Notes: a model not told the origin generated them from the sequence alone. Counted from the first letter of the stretch, positions 1 through 9,915 are shown. The stretch: 64,000 nt of DNA from DASXAI01 sp963798445 (GCA_963798445.1 CAWCTH010000011.1:124001-188000); one strand, 5' to 3'. Numbers and translations: made by a program.

Positions 1-2576
1 CCCGGCGTCGGTCCACCAGATCCGGGCCGAATCGGGGTCGTCGCTCGGGAACGCCTGGATGCCGTGACGCAGGCGCAAGTCCCAACCACGACCGCTCCGG
101 TCGAGTTCGGCGAGCCCCGACGACCACCGCTCGTTGCCGGCGTCGCTCGTCGAGGCGCCAGCGGCCCATGTGGTGGGAGCAGGCGACGACGCCGGGCCGG
201 ATGCCCTCGGTCCGCCAGGTCTCGATGGCGAAGTATCCGGTCCGAGTGGCGACCCGGCAGAGTCCGCCCGACTCGACGCCGAGCTGCTCGGCGTCGCTCG
301 GGTGGATCCACAACGGATGTCGGTGGCTGATCTCGTTGAGCCACTTGGCGTTGCCGGAGCGGGTGTGGATGAGGGTGGGGAGCCGGAAGGTGGGGACGAG
401 GATCCGCTCGGCGCCGTCGAGGTCGAGATCCTCCCAGTGGACGTGGCTGCGGATCCAGGTGGGTGTCGCCCATTCCGGCCAGCCCCAGTCGGCCAGCGTC
501 GGGGAGTACAACTCGAGCTTGCGCGACGGGGTCGGGAACCCGACGCGGGCGGTGCCGTCGACGTCGACACCGAGCGAGCCGTCGCCGATGAAGGGCATGT
601 GCCCGGTGATCTCGGTCAGATCGTGATGGCGGCCGGCCGTTGCGGGCACCCGGTACACGCCAGCGTCGTCGCGCACCGCGCCGGTCAGCTCGTCGTCGGT
701 GACGGTGCGTTCGTGCACCTCGTGCTGGTCGCCGGGGATGGCGAAGGCGCCGCGCCGGCGCATGTACTCGAGCGGCGACACGCCCTCGGCGGCGGCGGCG
801 TCAGGCAGGCCGGGGATCGAGTGGGTGAACAGGTGCTCGTAGTACTCGTCGATGCCCATGGGCTCGCCGGGACGTTCGATGCTCTCGAAATGGGCGCGGA
901 TGCCGAGGTCGCCGTCTGGGTCGATCTTCCACGACAGGTCGATCCAGAACTCGTTCTCTTCCCAGACCTCGCCCGGGTTCGCCTCGTGGGTGCGATGCAC
1001 GGGTTGGCCGGCCAGGTCGGCGTAGCGGCGCCGCACCGGTTGGCGGAACCCGATCCAGCGCCCGGAGTGCGTTTCGTAGGAGGCGACGTCGTGGCGCTCG
1101 GCGCCGAGGCCCATGGGCAGGACGTAGTCGGCGAACCAGGCGGTCTCCGACCAGGTCGGGGTGAGGGCGACGTGGCAGCCGATCAGATCGGTGTCGGTCA
1201 GCACCTCGATCCAGGAGAACCCGTCCGGGTTCGTCCACACCGGGTTGTAGACCCGGGTGAAGTAGGTGTCGATGCGCCCCCGACCGGACTTCAAGAAGTA
1301 GGGGAGCAGGAAGCTCATCTCGTGGTGGGCGAGCGGGTACTCGATCGGCCACGTCAGGTCGTTCCATCGGGCCTGGGGAGGGGCGTGGCGGGGCGGGATC
1401 GGGATGAACTTGTTCCAGCCGTTGGGACTGGTGCCGCCGACGGTGCCGACCGAGCCGGTCAGCACGTTGAGGAGGAACAGGCACCGCGCTGTCTGCCACC
1501 CGCCGAGGTTGCCGGCGCCGGCGGCGCGCCAGTTGTGCGTGGCGAGGCGGCCGAGGTTGGCGCCGATGACGGCGGCGATGTCCCGGATGGCGCGTGGCGT
1601 CGATCCCGCAGATGTAGGCGGCGTGCTCGGGGGTGTGTTCGGCGTAGTCGTCGAGCAGGGCGGGACCGACCTGGTCGAAGGACACCGGTCGTTCCGGGTG
1701 GGCGGCCCGGAGGTAGGTCTCCCAGTTGACCCAGCGCCGCACGAACTCGCGGTCCCAGGTGCCGGCCTCGAGGAGCAGCCTGGCGATGGCCAACAGGAGT
1801 ACCGGCTCGGTGCCGGGCCACGCCGGCAGCCACCAGTCGGCCATGGCGCCGGTGTTGGACAGTCTCGGGTCGACGCAGACGATCTTGGCGCCGGCCCGTT
1901 TGCCCTCCATGATCCGTTGGGCGTGAGGGTTGAAGTAGTGACCCGCCTCCAGGTGGGAGCTGATCAGGAAGATGACCTTGGCGTTGGCGTAGTCGGCCGA
2001 GGGGCGGTCGAAGCCCATCCACGTCGCGTAGCCCAGCCGGGCGCTCGACGAGCAGATGTTGGTGTGGGAGTTGTGCCCGTCGATGCCCCAGGCGTGCAGG
2101 ACCCGTTCGATGTAGCTGTCGTCGCCCGGGCGCCCGACGTGGTACATGATCTCGTCGTGGCGGCCCTCGTCGAACGCTCGACGGATTCGGCCGCCGATGT
2201 CGGCGAGGGCGTCATCCCACGACACTCGGTCCCACTGGCCTGAGCCGCGGGTCCCGCGCCGCCGCAGCGGGTGCAGGATGCGTTCGGGATCGTCGATCTG
2301 GTTGAGCGTTGCCGGGCCCTTGGCGCAGTTGCGGCCGCGGCTGGCGGGATGGTGGGGGTTGCCCTCGAACTTGGCGATCTCCCCGGTGTCCTTGTCGATC
2401 CAGGCGACGAGACCGCAGTTGGCCTCGCAGTTGAAGCACGTCGTCGGCACCAGCTGGAAGTGGCGGGTGACAGGTGTCGGCCACGCTCGGGCGTCGTACG
2501 CCTCGACGTCGTCCCAGCCGGCCGGGTCGGGGTAGCTCGCGAGTGGCGTGCCTGCGGTTGGAGAAGGATCGGTCAC
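1..2576 (-). CDS. Molybdopterin oxidoreductase catalytic subunit, frameshifted, 3' end beyond window
   Basis: Catalytic subunit of a DMSO-reductase-superfamily complex. The N-terminal [4Fe-4S] motif is C47-x2-C50-x3-C54 with a fourth Cys at 84. A Cys at about 175 (motif NICSSSARLGY) is a candidate Mo ligand. The GTG start lies downstream of the membrane and Fe-S subunit genes, so the three form one transcription unit. The frame is broken near 1588: the protein reads to 'CGIDAT', and the family sequence resumes one frame over as 'RAIRDIAAVIGAN' and continues to the window start with no stop. Removing one G gives a smooth CGIDPRAIRD join. The substrate cannot be read from the sequence; polysulfide, thiosulfate and formate types are all possible. 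The family assignment is firm. Whether the indel is real is not. Confidence 0.85.
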
Positions 2577-2603
2577 GGTGGTGCGCTGCTCCTCGAACAG
2601 GGG

Positions 2604-3416
2604 TCAGGACAGGGGCACGGCTTGGCCGGCGCCGACGAAGGCGTCCTCGTAGAGGGCGATCCCGCCCAGTGCGGCGACGGCGGCGATGGCGGTGAGGGAG
2701 ACCGGGGCGGCGCCGGCGAGGGCGATCGCCGTGAGGAGAGCGGCGGTGGCGGCGAGGGCGATACCGGTCCAGAACCGGGGCGCTTCGCGACCGCGAGTCA
2801 TGGCCGCCACCGCCAGGTCGACATGGCGCGTCCCGCGGGCCGTGATCTCGATGCCGACGATGGCGAGGTGGGCGACGAGACCGCCCAGGAGGGCCCAGCG
2901 GGCGGCGTCGGGCGCGGGAACGCCCATGACGACATCGGCCAGGCCGAACACGGCTCCGCCGGCGGCGGTCGCCTGCGCCAGCAGCGACGGAAGCGTGAGC
3001 GGGCTCTGCCACAGGTCGCGGCCCTCGCACTGGGCGAACAAGAAGGCCGTGTACCCGGCGGTCGCCGCCGCCACCAGCGCCGCCGGTCCAGCCAGCGCCC
3101 GGAGGCCGCCGGCGCTGCCGGCCACCCCCGCGATGAACCATCCCGCCGTCACGACGGCGTACACACCCAGGACCACGGCGCCGCGCACGAGCCACGACGA
3201 CCAGTTGGGTCGGGTCAGGAGGTACAGGAAGCGTCGAGGCTGCTTCAGGTCGGCGACGAGCAGCACGCCGGTCAGAGCGGTGAAGACACCGGCGACCACG
3301 GCTGGTAGGACGCCGACGGCGGCCTGATCGTCCGCATGTCCGAGCAGCACGTACAGAGCGCCGACGGCGAGGGCGCCCGCGGCGATCGCCTTCGTCACGA
3401 GGTAGGCCGACACCAT
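2604..3416 (-). CDS. NrfD/PsrC-type membrane anchor subunit
   Basis: Hydrophobic protein of about 270 residues with roughly eight membrane segments, the quinone-interacting anchor expected for a three-subunit molybdoenzyme. It lies between the Fe-S subunit and the catalytic subunit. The only in-frame ATG is at 3416, 22 bp inside the end of the Fe-S gene. However, family-like sequence (VYTTAHPAPWGG) continues upstream of that ATG in the same frame without another start. Either the gene begins with an unusual codon, or a missing base near 3470 separates what was once a fused Fe-S/NrfD protein. Role and partner are inferred from family and context. Confidence 0.75.
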   Translation of the reverse strand: MVSAYLVTKAIAAGALAVGALYVLLGHADDQAAVGVLPAVVAGVFTALTGVLLVADLKQPRRFLYLLTRPNWSSWLVRGAVVLGVYAVVTAGWFIAGVAGSAGGLRALAGPAALVAAATAGYTAFLFAQCEGRDLWQSPLTLPSLLAQATAAGGAVFGLADVVMGVPAPDAARWALLGGLVAHLAIVGIEITARGTRHVDLAVAAMTRGREAPRFWTGIALAATAALLTAIALAGAAPVSLTAIAAVAALGGIALYEDAFVGAGQAVPLS

Positions 3417-4114
3417 CCCGCCCCACGGAGCCGGGTGGGCGGTGGTGTAGACGGTCCGCGTCGCGTCGTGCCACCATCGGTGACGGGGGGCGTCGGGTGA
3501 TCGGGGGTGGTCTCTGCCCAGGTCATGCCGTCGGACGCGATGGCCGTGCGGGTGGGATCGAGCGCCGCCTGGGCGGCGCCCTTGTAGAACAACTTGGGCC
3601 GGGTGCCCTGCTCGGGCGCCCGCACCGCCACGTCGTGGCGGGCAACCAGTTCGCTGATCCGGCTGGTCGGATCGTCGAGGTCGCCGGCGACGATCGACTG
3701 CGTGGGGCACACCACGACGCACGACGGCTCCAACCCGACCTCCACCCGGTGGGCGCAGAAGTTGCACTTCTGGGCGGTGTGGTCGTCCGGGTCGATGTAC
3801 AACGCGTCGTACGGGCAGGCGTTCAGGCACGACTTGCACCCGATGCAACTGGCCGTGTCGAAGTCGACGATGCCGTTGGGTCGGTAGAACAGGGCGCCCG
3901 TCGGGCAGATCGTGACGCACGGCGCGTTGTCGCAATGGTTGCAGCGCAGGACGGCGAAGTGGCGGCTCACGCTCGGGAACGTCCCCGACTCGATGTACTT
4001 CACCCAGGTCCGGTTGACGCCGAGAGGCACGTCGTGCTCGGCCTTGCAGGCCACCGTGCAGGCATGGCAACCGATGCACGTGTCCTGGTCGATCAGAAAC
4101 CCGAACCTGGTCAC
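3395..4114 (-). CDS. 4Fe-4S ferredoxin subunit of molybdoenzyme
   Basis: Electron-transfer subunit with four cysteine clusters readable in order: CIGCHACTVACK, CNHCDNAPCVTICP, CIGCKSCLNACP and CNFC...CVVVCP. This gives 16 Cys for four [4Fe-4S] centres, as in FdhB/PhsB/DmsB-type subunits. The GTG start at 4114 overlaps the TGA of the upstream GntR gene (GTGA), showing translational coupling. It would carry electrons between the catalytic subunit and the NrfD-type anchor. The last 30 or so residues are low in family character and run into the anchor gene, consistent with a frame slip there. Confidence 0.88.
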   Translation of the reverse strand: MTRFGFLIDQDTCIGCHACTVACKAEHDVPLGVNRTWVKYIESGTFPSVSRHFAVLRCNHCDNAPCVTICPTGALFYRPNGIVDFDTASCIGCKSCLNACPYDALYIDPDDHTAQKCNFCAHRVEVGLEPSCVVVCPTQSIVAGDLDDPTSRISELVARHDVAVRAPEQGTRPKLFYKGAAQAALDPTRTAIASDGMTWAETTPDHPTPPVTDGGTTRRGPSTPPPTRLRGAGWCRPTS

Positions 4115-4906
4115 GGCAGCGCATCCCCGCCCGTCGCCAACGGGCCGGATCTCGGGACGAGGCTGGTGTGATAGCCGCCGCCGTTCTGCCACTGGGCGAC
4201 GAACGTGTACCGGTCGCCGCGGACGACCGTCTCGCGCCATTCGATCGTCCGCTTCTCGAACCGGCTCAACCGCTGGATGGTGAACACCGGCTCGCGCCCA
4301 CGCAACCCCAGGAGCTGGCGATCGGCGGGGGTCGCCAGCTCGGTGTGGATCCATTCCGAGCCCGACGTCGGCCGCGCCCCGCAGCGGCGGGCCAGCTCGT
4401 CGTACAGCGCCGTGTGGGTGAAGTCGACCTCGAGGAGCGGCCTGGCGATGGAAGCCGGCAGCCAGGCCGTGTCGTGGGCCAGCGGCTGCCCGTCGATGAG
4501 GCGCAGCCGCTCGAGACGGACCAAACGGGCGTTGGCCCTCACGCCGAGGCGGCGCCGCCACGTCGACGTCGGTCGTCTCCGTCAGGCCAAGGACCGTGCT
4601 GCGCTGCTCATGTCCCTGCGCCTCGATCGAACGGAACAGGCTGTAGATGGCGCCCGTCGGCTGCTCGATCGTCGCCGGCCGGACCGTCGTCCGGCGCCCC
4701 CGTTCCCTGGTCACGACACCTTCGGACTGCAACCGGCGCACCGCTTCCCGCACGGTATGGCGGGAGAGCCCGAACTCCTTGGTCAGCTCGGCATCGGTGG
4801 GAAACGCCTGAGCGAAGTCGCCCCGCCCCAATCGCTCTCGCAGCACGTCCAGCAGCTGCGCCCACAGCGGCATGGGACTGGACCGGTCGATCTCCGGCAC
4901 AGCCAT
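4111..4906 (-). CDS. GntR/UTRA-family transcriptional regulator, frameshifted
   Basis: The N-terminal winged helix-turn-helix is clear (FGLSRHTVREAVRRLQSEGVV at about residues 50-70), after the typical opening 'PLWAQLLDVLRERL'. The C-terminal half is a UTRA ligand-binding domain (HutC type), but in another frame (VRANARLVRLERLRLIDGQP onward). Dropping one C near 4552 joins them as 'DVAARLGVRANARLV'. The ATG at 4906 gives the usual domain start. The gene leads the molybdoenzyme operon and is translationally coupled to the Fe-S subunit, so it most likely senses the substrate or a metabolite of that complex. Confidence 0.82.
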
Positions 4907-5023
4907 AAAGTACGGACATCCGGTCACGCACACAAGCGGCGGGCCGAACGCCGGGTCGGGCAGACCGACGACGTGGCGAGCAGCTGCTGGCTGGCCGCGG
5001 CGGTCAGGAGGGCGTCATCGTCG

Positions 5024-5413
5024 TCACGCGGCCCGTCGGTGCCCCTGCTCAGGGTCGACAGCTCCAAACGGCACGGAGCGAGAACCCCCTTCCCTGTCGA
5101 TCTGGGCCAGCTGACGTCCCAGAAGGACGACTCCTCCGAAGAACGGCCCGGCGAAGAGCGCCGGCCAGATCGCCAACAGCGATGCGACCCCCAGCGTTGT
5201 TCCTGCGGCCATGCCAATGGCGACCATCAACGCGTAGATCGCAGCGACGCCGGCGAGCGCGCTGGACACGAGGCCTCGCCCCAGTTCGACAGGTTCCTGC
5301 TCGGCCCGCGGCCCCGTTGAGCTCGGGGTTCTCCGCAGCGGGATGACTGGATTGAGCGCGCCAGTATTGCGGACGTTCGCTTGGCCGGTATGGAGTACGG
5401 CTGCGGTAGCCAT
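5024..5413 (-). CDS. Small membrane protein under a CsoR-type operator
   Basis: 129-residue protein with a polar N-terminus of about 45 residues and two hydrophobic segments (GLVSSALAGVAAIYALMVAIG; TLGVASLLAIWPALFAGPFFGG). I do not recognise the family. Its ATG (5413) lies 37 bp downstream of a perfect TACCC-N4-GGGTA palindrome, so it is probably induced by Cu(I) together with the neighbouring locus. No metal-binding Cys or Met cluster is evident, so a direct copper role is only an inference from position. Confidence 0.6.
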   Translation of the reverse strand: MATAAVLHTGQANVRNTGALNPVIPLRRTPSSTGPRAEQEPVELGRGLVSSALAGVAAIYALMVAIGMAAGTTLGVASLLAIWPALFAGPFFGGVVLLGRQLAQIDREGGSRSVPFGAVDPEQGHRRAA

Positions 5414-5449
5414 GTCCACAACTCCTTGATCGTCGTAACCGGTACAACC

Positions 5450-5467
5450 TATACCCTGGGGGGTATA
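5450..5467. promoter_or_regulatory. CsoR-type copper operator
   Basis: Perfect inverted repeat TATACCC-TGGG-GGGTATA. It matches the known CsoR operator form (TACCC...GGGTA around a G/C spacer) and lies upstream of the small membrane protein gene. A second site with the same 5-4-5 spacing precedes csoR. Confidence 0.7.
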
Positions 5468-5516
5468 TTCCACGGGCGGCGGGTAGGGCTGTGGGACTGG
5501 CTCGGCGTCTGACGAT

Positions 5517-6358
5517 TCAGCGCCGCGGCGCTGGACCTCCCGCCGGTTCGGCCGGGTGGTCGTCATGCGGGCTTGCAGTCTGTGGTTCGTGGGTTCGACC
5601 TGTCGCGATGGCGATGGTTGATGCCACGAAGAGCACGAGGCTGACCCATTCGTTGACGCGTAGGCCGGCGATTGTGTGGGCGTAGTCGATGCGTAGGCGT
5701 TCGATGAAGAAGGGGCCGAGGGCGTAGCCGGCGACGTAGACGGCGAAGAGGCGGCCGGGGCGGAGGCGGTGGATGCGCTCGACCAGCAGGATGATCCGTA
5801 CGAGAGCCAGGTTCCACAAGGACTCGTACAGGAACGTCGGGTGGTAGGTGGCGACGTGTTCGAGCCCGGTGGGTCGGTTGGCGGCATCGATGTGGAGAGC
5901 CCACGGCAATGTGGTGGGTCGTCCGAAGAGCTCCTGATTGAACCAGTTGCCCCACCTGCCGATGGCCTGTGCCAGGGCGAGGGCGAGAGCGGGGGCGACG
6001 GTGTCGAGGAGCGGCGGGGTGGGGAGGTGGCGTCGACGGGCGATGACGAGTCCGGCTGTGACGCCGGCGCGTCCCCGGGATCGAGGCCGCCGTCCGGGCA
6101 GGATGACCGGTGGGTGTAGAGCTCGAAGTCGGTGACGACGTCGTACAGCCGGGCGCCGAGGATGCCGGCTGGCACGGCCCACATGGCAATGGCGGCGATG
6201 TCGCCGGGTCGTCCACCGCGTGCTGCCCAGCGGCGTTCGGCCCAGAAGACGGCGGCAATGACGCCGAGCGCGATCATCAGGCCGTAGGCGCGCACTTGCA
6301 GCGGCCCTATGTGGAGGGCGTTGCTGGGCGGGCTGAGGATGGCGGCGAGCAGGTGCAT
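5517..6358 (-). CDS. lgt: Prolipoprotein diacylglyceryl transferase (Lgt) homologue, frameshifted
   Basis: Polytopic membrane enzyme family that moves diacylglycerol onto the lipobox Cys of prolipoproteins. The N-terminal part (ALHIGPLQVRAYGLMIALGV) and the signature region (GRWGNWFNQELFGRPT; HPTFLYESLWNL) are both present but in different frames. The break falls near 6060-6100, where GGL...IPG...AGVTAGLV is scattered over frames. The ATG at 6358 fits the family N-terminus. It sits between csoR and a CsoR-controlled membrane gene, so it may be a copper-locus paralogue rather than the housekeeping lgt. As read, the gene cannot make a full protein. Confidence 0.85.
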
Positions 6359-6385
6359 GGTGTGGCCGGCTCCGCTTCGCCGAGG

Positions 6386-6688
6386 TCAGGCCAGTTTCAT
6401 GAACATCTTCTCGACGACCTCCAACGGGTAGCCGGCGGCTTGGGCCTCGTCGGGGTGGGCGAGGCAGTAGGTGAGTCCAGCGGAGACCAGCTTGAAGCCG
6501 GTCTGCTCGAGGGCTTTGGTGGCGGCGCTGATCTGAGTAACGACGTCTGAGCACTCGCGGCCGTCGTCGAGCATGCGTTCGATGCCGGCGAGCTGGCCGC
6601 TGATCCGGTGCAGGCGCTTGCGGACGTCGTCGATGACCTCGTCGGGTAGTTGCATCGTGTGCTGTGTTGTCGTCCGCGTCCTTGCCAT
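6386..6688 (-). CDS. csoR: CsoR/DUF156 copper-sensing repressor
   Basis: 100-residue all-helical repressor with the family core 'VIDDVRKRLHRISGQLAGIERML', a Cys in RECSDVVTQ and a second in LTYCLAH. These fit the C-x(n)-H-x3-C type Cu(I) site with a shifted His. The usual length is 85-100 residues. The ATG at 6688 is preceded by GAGGGGT, which acts as ribosome-binding site and is itself part of the CsoR-type palindrome. Repressor binding would therefore cover the promoter and initiation region. It probably controls itself and the 5.4 kb gene. Confidence 0.88.
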   Translation of the reverse strand: MARTRTTTQHTMQLPDEVIDDVRKRLHRISGQLAGIERMLDDGRECSDVVTQISAATKALEQTGFKLVSAGLTYCLAHPDEAQAAGYPLEVVEKMFMKLA

Positions 6689-6689
6689 A

Positions 6690-6703
6690 TACCCCTCAGG
6701 GTA
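6690..6703. promoter_or_regulatory. CsoR-type operator before csoR
   Basis: TACCC-CTCA-GGGTA inverted repeat, identical in arm length and spacing to the site at 5450-5467. Its minus-strand sequence includes the GAGGGG ribosome-binding site of csoR, which indicates autoregulation. Confidence 0.65.
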
Positions 6704-7406
6704 CCGTAGGGCTGGGGAGGCCCTCGCGTTCGAGGACGTTGGCGATGGTGCGGTAGCCGGTCCCGGCGTCGAACATCTCGAAGATGCGTCGCACCACCGG
6801 TGCGGTGTCGGGGTCGGGTTCGAGCATCCGGAGCTGGATCCCGGCGCCGGCCTTCTGGCGCTGTGGGTGAGGGACGTCGGTGTCGACGAGCCGGTACCCG
6901 TAGTTCGGTCGTCCGCCGAGCCACCGGCCCACGGCTCCATGGGCGAGCATGGCGTTGCGGGTCCGGATCTGCAGGCGGCGTCGCTCGGCCTTGGAGAGCC
7001 CGCCGAAGAGGCCCATGAGCATCTCGTGGCCCTCGCTGTCGGGGTCGATCCGACCGCCCAGCTCGGGCACCCACAGCTCGATTCCGTAATGCGTGAGCTG
7101 CGGGAACACGAGCTGGAACTGTCCGCCCGAGAAGGCCCGCTGAGGCTCGGCGATCACAAGGGCCGTCCATCCCCGGGCCGGGTTCGCGGCGTCGGCCAGG
7201 ACCCGTGACGCCTCCGGCCGCCGGGCCCAGGGCAGCTCTCGGGTCACGTCGATGTCGTGGTAGGTGGCGACGATGACCCCGCCCGCCGGCACCACCAGCC
7301 GGGTGGCGATGTCGAGCTGCCACCGCTTCGAGTCCTCAGGCGACTGCTGATCGTCGGTGCTCGTCCGGACGTACGCCGCGAACGCCAGTGCCGGCGTGGT
7401 GCTCAT
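6696..7406 (-). pseudogene. Serine recombinase, C-terminally truncated
   Basis: The resolvase/invertase catalytic domain is readable: YVRTSTDDQ contains the nucleophilic Ser and is followed by the regulatory loop RELPWARRPEASRVL. The start of the recombinase domain follows (RNAMLAHGAVGRWLGG...PNYGYRLV). Large serine integrases are usually 450-550 residues, but this one stops after about 237, inside the csoR operator, so the zinc-ribbon and coiled-coil DNA-binding parts are missing. ATG 7406 was chosen because GTGGGG precedes it. It looks like the remnant of an integrated element whose distal part was lost at the copper locus. Confidence 0.8.
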
Positions 7407-7557
7407 CCCCACATTCTCCTCGGTCGCGTTCCACGGTTGCCCCGAGTCCGTGTGCCGCCAGGTACGCCCGGATGATCTCGCCCAGGACCCCGGCCGCCCC
7501 CGCCGGGATTACCGCCGGCGCGGGGCCCTCGACCCGCACCGCCCGAACCGGTGTCAT
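7336..7557 (-). CDS. Small hypothetical protein next to the recombinase
   Basis: Short reading frame beginning MTPVRAVRVEGPAPAVIP, overlapping the start of the recombinase gene. Small proteins of this composition often precede serine recombinases in actinobacterial elements. The C-terminal part overlaps the recombinase and may not be real. No domain is recognised. Confidence 0.35.
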   Translation of the reverse strand: MTPVRAVRVEGPAPAVIPAGAAGVLGEIIRAYLAAHGLGATVERDRGECGDEHHAGTGVRGVRPDEHRRSAVA

Positions 7558-8253
7558 GTCCGCTCTCGTGTCCACGCCCGATGACCCACCCACCAGTGGC
7601 GAGTCCGTTGCAGAACTGCCGCAAGAGGTTCCGCCGAGCCGAGCGGCCGCTGCTCGCCATCACCGGTCGCCCGATGCCGCCGATCGGGAGTGAGCCGGGA
7701 TCGCGTACACAGATAGTCACCAAAGGTCTGCACGGCGATCGACCGGGGTTCGGTGGCTCGTCCTCGAGGTCATCGATATCGACTCGCACCGGGAACGAGC
7801 GGTGCGAGCATGCGGGCCGTGTGGGCCGCACGCTCGAGGTTCTGCGTCACGACTGGAACGTGTCCGCGGGGCCCCGCCTTGGGTCGGGAGTAAGTCCGCA
7901 ACTCCGGGACTACCCCGCGTCCGTGGCCGAGGCGCGTGTTCCCGAGCGACGGGCCGGCTCAGTGGCCGAGGTGGCCGAGGTGATCGAGCGTTTCTGAGAT
8001 CTCGCCGGCAGGAGATCAAGCGCGATGTCGTTGGGCCCAGTGGCGACGCGCCCCTCATCGCCATCGAGCCAATGGTCGCAATGGTGGTGCCGAGCGCGCG
8101 CGTCGGCCCGGCCCCGGGCTTGTGTCCCGTCCGGTTGGTTCGTTGATGAAGGCGGTGTCACATTCATTCGTGGTAAGGACGCACTTGGGCTCCCGCGGAC
8201 ACGATCGCGGGGAGGCACTCAGATCCGCTGTGGCCGGCGACTTCGCGGCATGA
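7558..8253. other. Intergenic stretch without a supported gene
   Basis: About 700 bp between the recombinase unit and the LuxR regulator. Open frames exist on both strands, but none has family-like sequence, a ribosome-binding site or consistent codon use. I see no tRNA or att repeat here. Confidence 0.5.
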
Positions 8254-9915
8254 TCAGTTGGGCGGATATTGGGACGCCCGGCCTTCCACCAGGTCGTGCT
8301 CGAAGGCGAAGGCGGTGGCCGCCGCCCGGGAGTTGACCCCGATCTTGGTGAAGATGTTGGAGAGGTGCCGTGACACCGTCTTGGCGCTCAAGTACAGCGA
8401 GGCGGCGATGTCAATGTTGCTCAGGCCGGCGGCGACGAGCCGCAGAACCTCGGCCTCCCGCTCGGTCAGCCCGGCCGGCAGCGTCTGGGCTCGCGCTGAG
8501 CCGGACGCCTCGACGGTCCGATCGGCGTCGAGGCGGGCGCCGATCTGGTCGAACAGGGCCGACGCGGCGGTGAAGGCGACGATGGCGGCCTCCTCGTCGC
8601 CGCAATCCCGCAGCGCCTGGCCGAGCAGGGTGCCGGTCGTCGCCGACTCATAAGGCACGCCGATGGCCCGCCATCGATCGAGGGCGTCCCGCAGCGCGTT
8701 GCGTGCACCATTGGCGTCGCCCCGGGCGAGAAGCAGGCGGCCCCGTGCCGCCAGCGCCGAGGCCTGGCCCCCCGGGGAGTCGAAGGTCGTCAGGAGTTGC
8801 TCGAGCTCGTCGATGGCGACGGCGGCACCGTCGAGGTCGCCAGCGGCGACGGCCACCTGCACGAAGCTTGGCAGCAGCGAGATGCGGGCGAGGGGGTTGC
8901 TCGTGCCCTCCATGCACGCGCTGATGATTGACTGGGCCGCGTCGATCCGCCCTTGGGCCAGCCGCAACAGCGCCAAGGCGGTGCACGGCGAGCCGGTGAT
9001 GTCCTGGGCTCGGTTGAACGCCGCCTCGGCTCGATCCAGCGCACCGAGGCGACGGCAGATGTCGCCGACCTCCGCCCACGCCGCGGCGCTGGCGACGGGT
9101 CGGCTGTACTGGAGCTCCTCGCAGGCGCGGGCTGCCTCCTGCTCGGCCTCGGCAAGGGAGCCGCGACGCTTCAGGACGATGGCACGGTGCACGCGGCAGA
9201 TCCCGGGGAAGATGCACAGCGGGTGGCCCTCGGCCCACCGCAGGGTGGCTTCGGTCCATTCCGCGGCACGGTCGTGGTCGCCGACGTCCTCGCAGGCGCT
9301 GATCAGGCTGCAATAGATCTTCCCGGTCGAGTACGGCCCGAGGCGGCCCTCGACGGCGAAGAGCATCGCCTCGTCGAGGTGGCCCATCCCCTCGGCCACC
9401 TCGCCCTGGTCGATCAACACCCGTCCAGCGGTCTGGCGCGCCTCCGCCTCGAGGTCGACGGACCGCAGCCGCCGCCCGAGCGCCGCCGCGGTGTTGGCGT
9501 TGGCGAGCGCCAGGTCGAGCTGTCCGAGGCCGTGGGCCACCTCGGCTTCGCGCAGCAGTAGAGCGCCGAAGGCCGTGCACTCCTCGTCGCCATCCAGCGC
9601 CCGGCGAGCCCGCCGCAGCCATCCCCCGGCGATGGCGCCGCGACCGCAGAAGCCGTGGTGCTCGTAGAGCCAGACCGCGCACCGCCCAGCCCGACGCGAG
9701 TCGCCCAGCTCGTCGAACCGTCGGTACGCATCCTCGCGGGCGCGGGTGCACTCGTCGAGCCGGCCGAGCCACCAGGCGGCGTCGGCCAGCAGGTCGAGCC
9801 GCTCGCCGTCGACGGCGGGGTCGTCGATCGAGGTGGTCGTGGCGGCGCGGTGGGCCGCCGCCCAGTCGTGGCGGCCCATAGCGGCGCGGATCTCCTCGAG
9901 CGGATCGGCTGCCAT
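8254..9915 (-). CDS. LuxR-family regulator with TPR-like helical domain
   Basis: 553 residues. The first 450 or so are helical repeats of TPR type (AEAEQEAARACEELQ, LDRAEAAFNRAQDI, LLARGDANGARNALRDALDRW). The C-terminus is a LuxR/GerE helix-turn-helix: LTEREAEVLRLVAAGLSNID...SAKTVSRHLSNIFTKIGVNSR. There is no N-terminal AAA/NTPase module, so it is the short relative of MalT/LAL regulators. ATG 9915 begins at MAADPLEEI; the frame is open further upstream but without family-like sequence. A homologue of the same architecture lies at 60254-61853. The target is unknown; the adjacent cupin gene, 34 bp upstream and on the same strand, is a candidate partner. Confidence 0.85.
   Translation of the reverse strand: MAADPLEEIRAAMGRHDWAAAHRAATTTSIDDPAVDGERLDLLADAAWWLGRLDECTRAREDAYRRFDELGDSRRAGRCAVWLYEHHGFCGRGAIAGGWLRRARRALDGDEECTAFGALLLREAEVAHGLGQLDLALANANTAAALGRRLRSVDLEAEARQTAGRVLIDQGEVAEGMGHLDEAMLFAVEGRLGPYSTGKIYCSLISACEDVGDHDRAAEWTEATLRWAEGHPLCIFPGICRVHRAIVLKRRGSLAEAEQEAARACEELQYSRPVASAAAWAEVGDICRRLGALDRAEAAFNRAQDITGSPCTALALLRLAQGRIDAAQSIISACMEGTSNPLARISLLPSFVQVAVAAGDLDGAAVAIDELEQLLTTFDSPGGQASALAARGRLLLARGDANGARNALRDALDRWRAIGVPYESATTGTLLGQALRDCGDEEAAIVAFTAASALFDQIGARLDADRTVEASGSARAQTLPAGLTEREAEVLRLVAAGLSNIDIAASLYLSAKTVSRHLSNIFTKIGVNSRAAATAFAFEHDLVEGRASQYPPN

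Noticed and set aside
134..1729. Long plus-strand open frame of about 530 codons
   Set aside because: It is antisense to the molybdoenzyme gene, has no recognisable motif and reflects GC-rich shadow coding.
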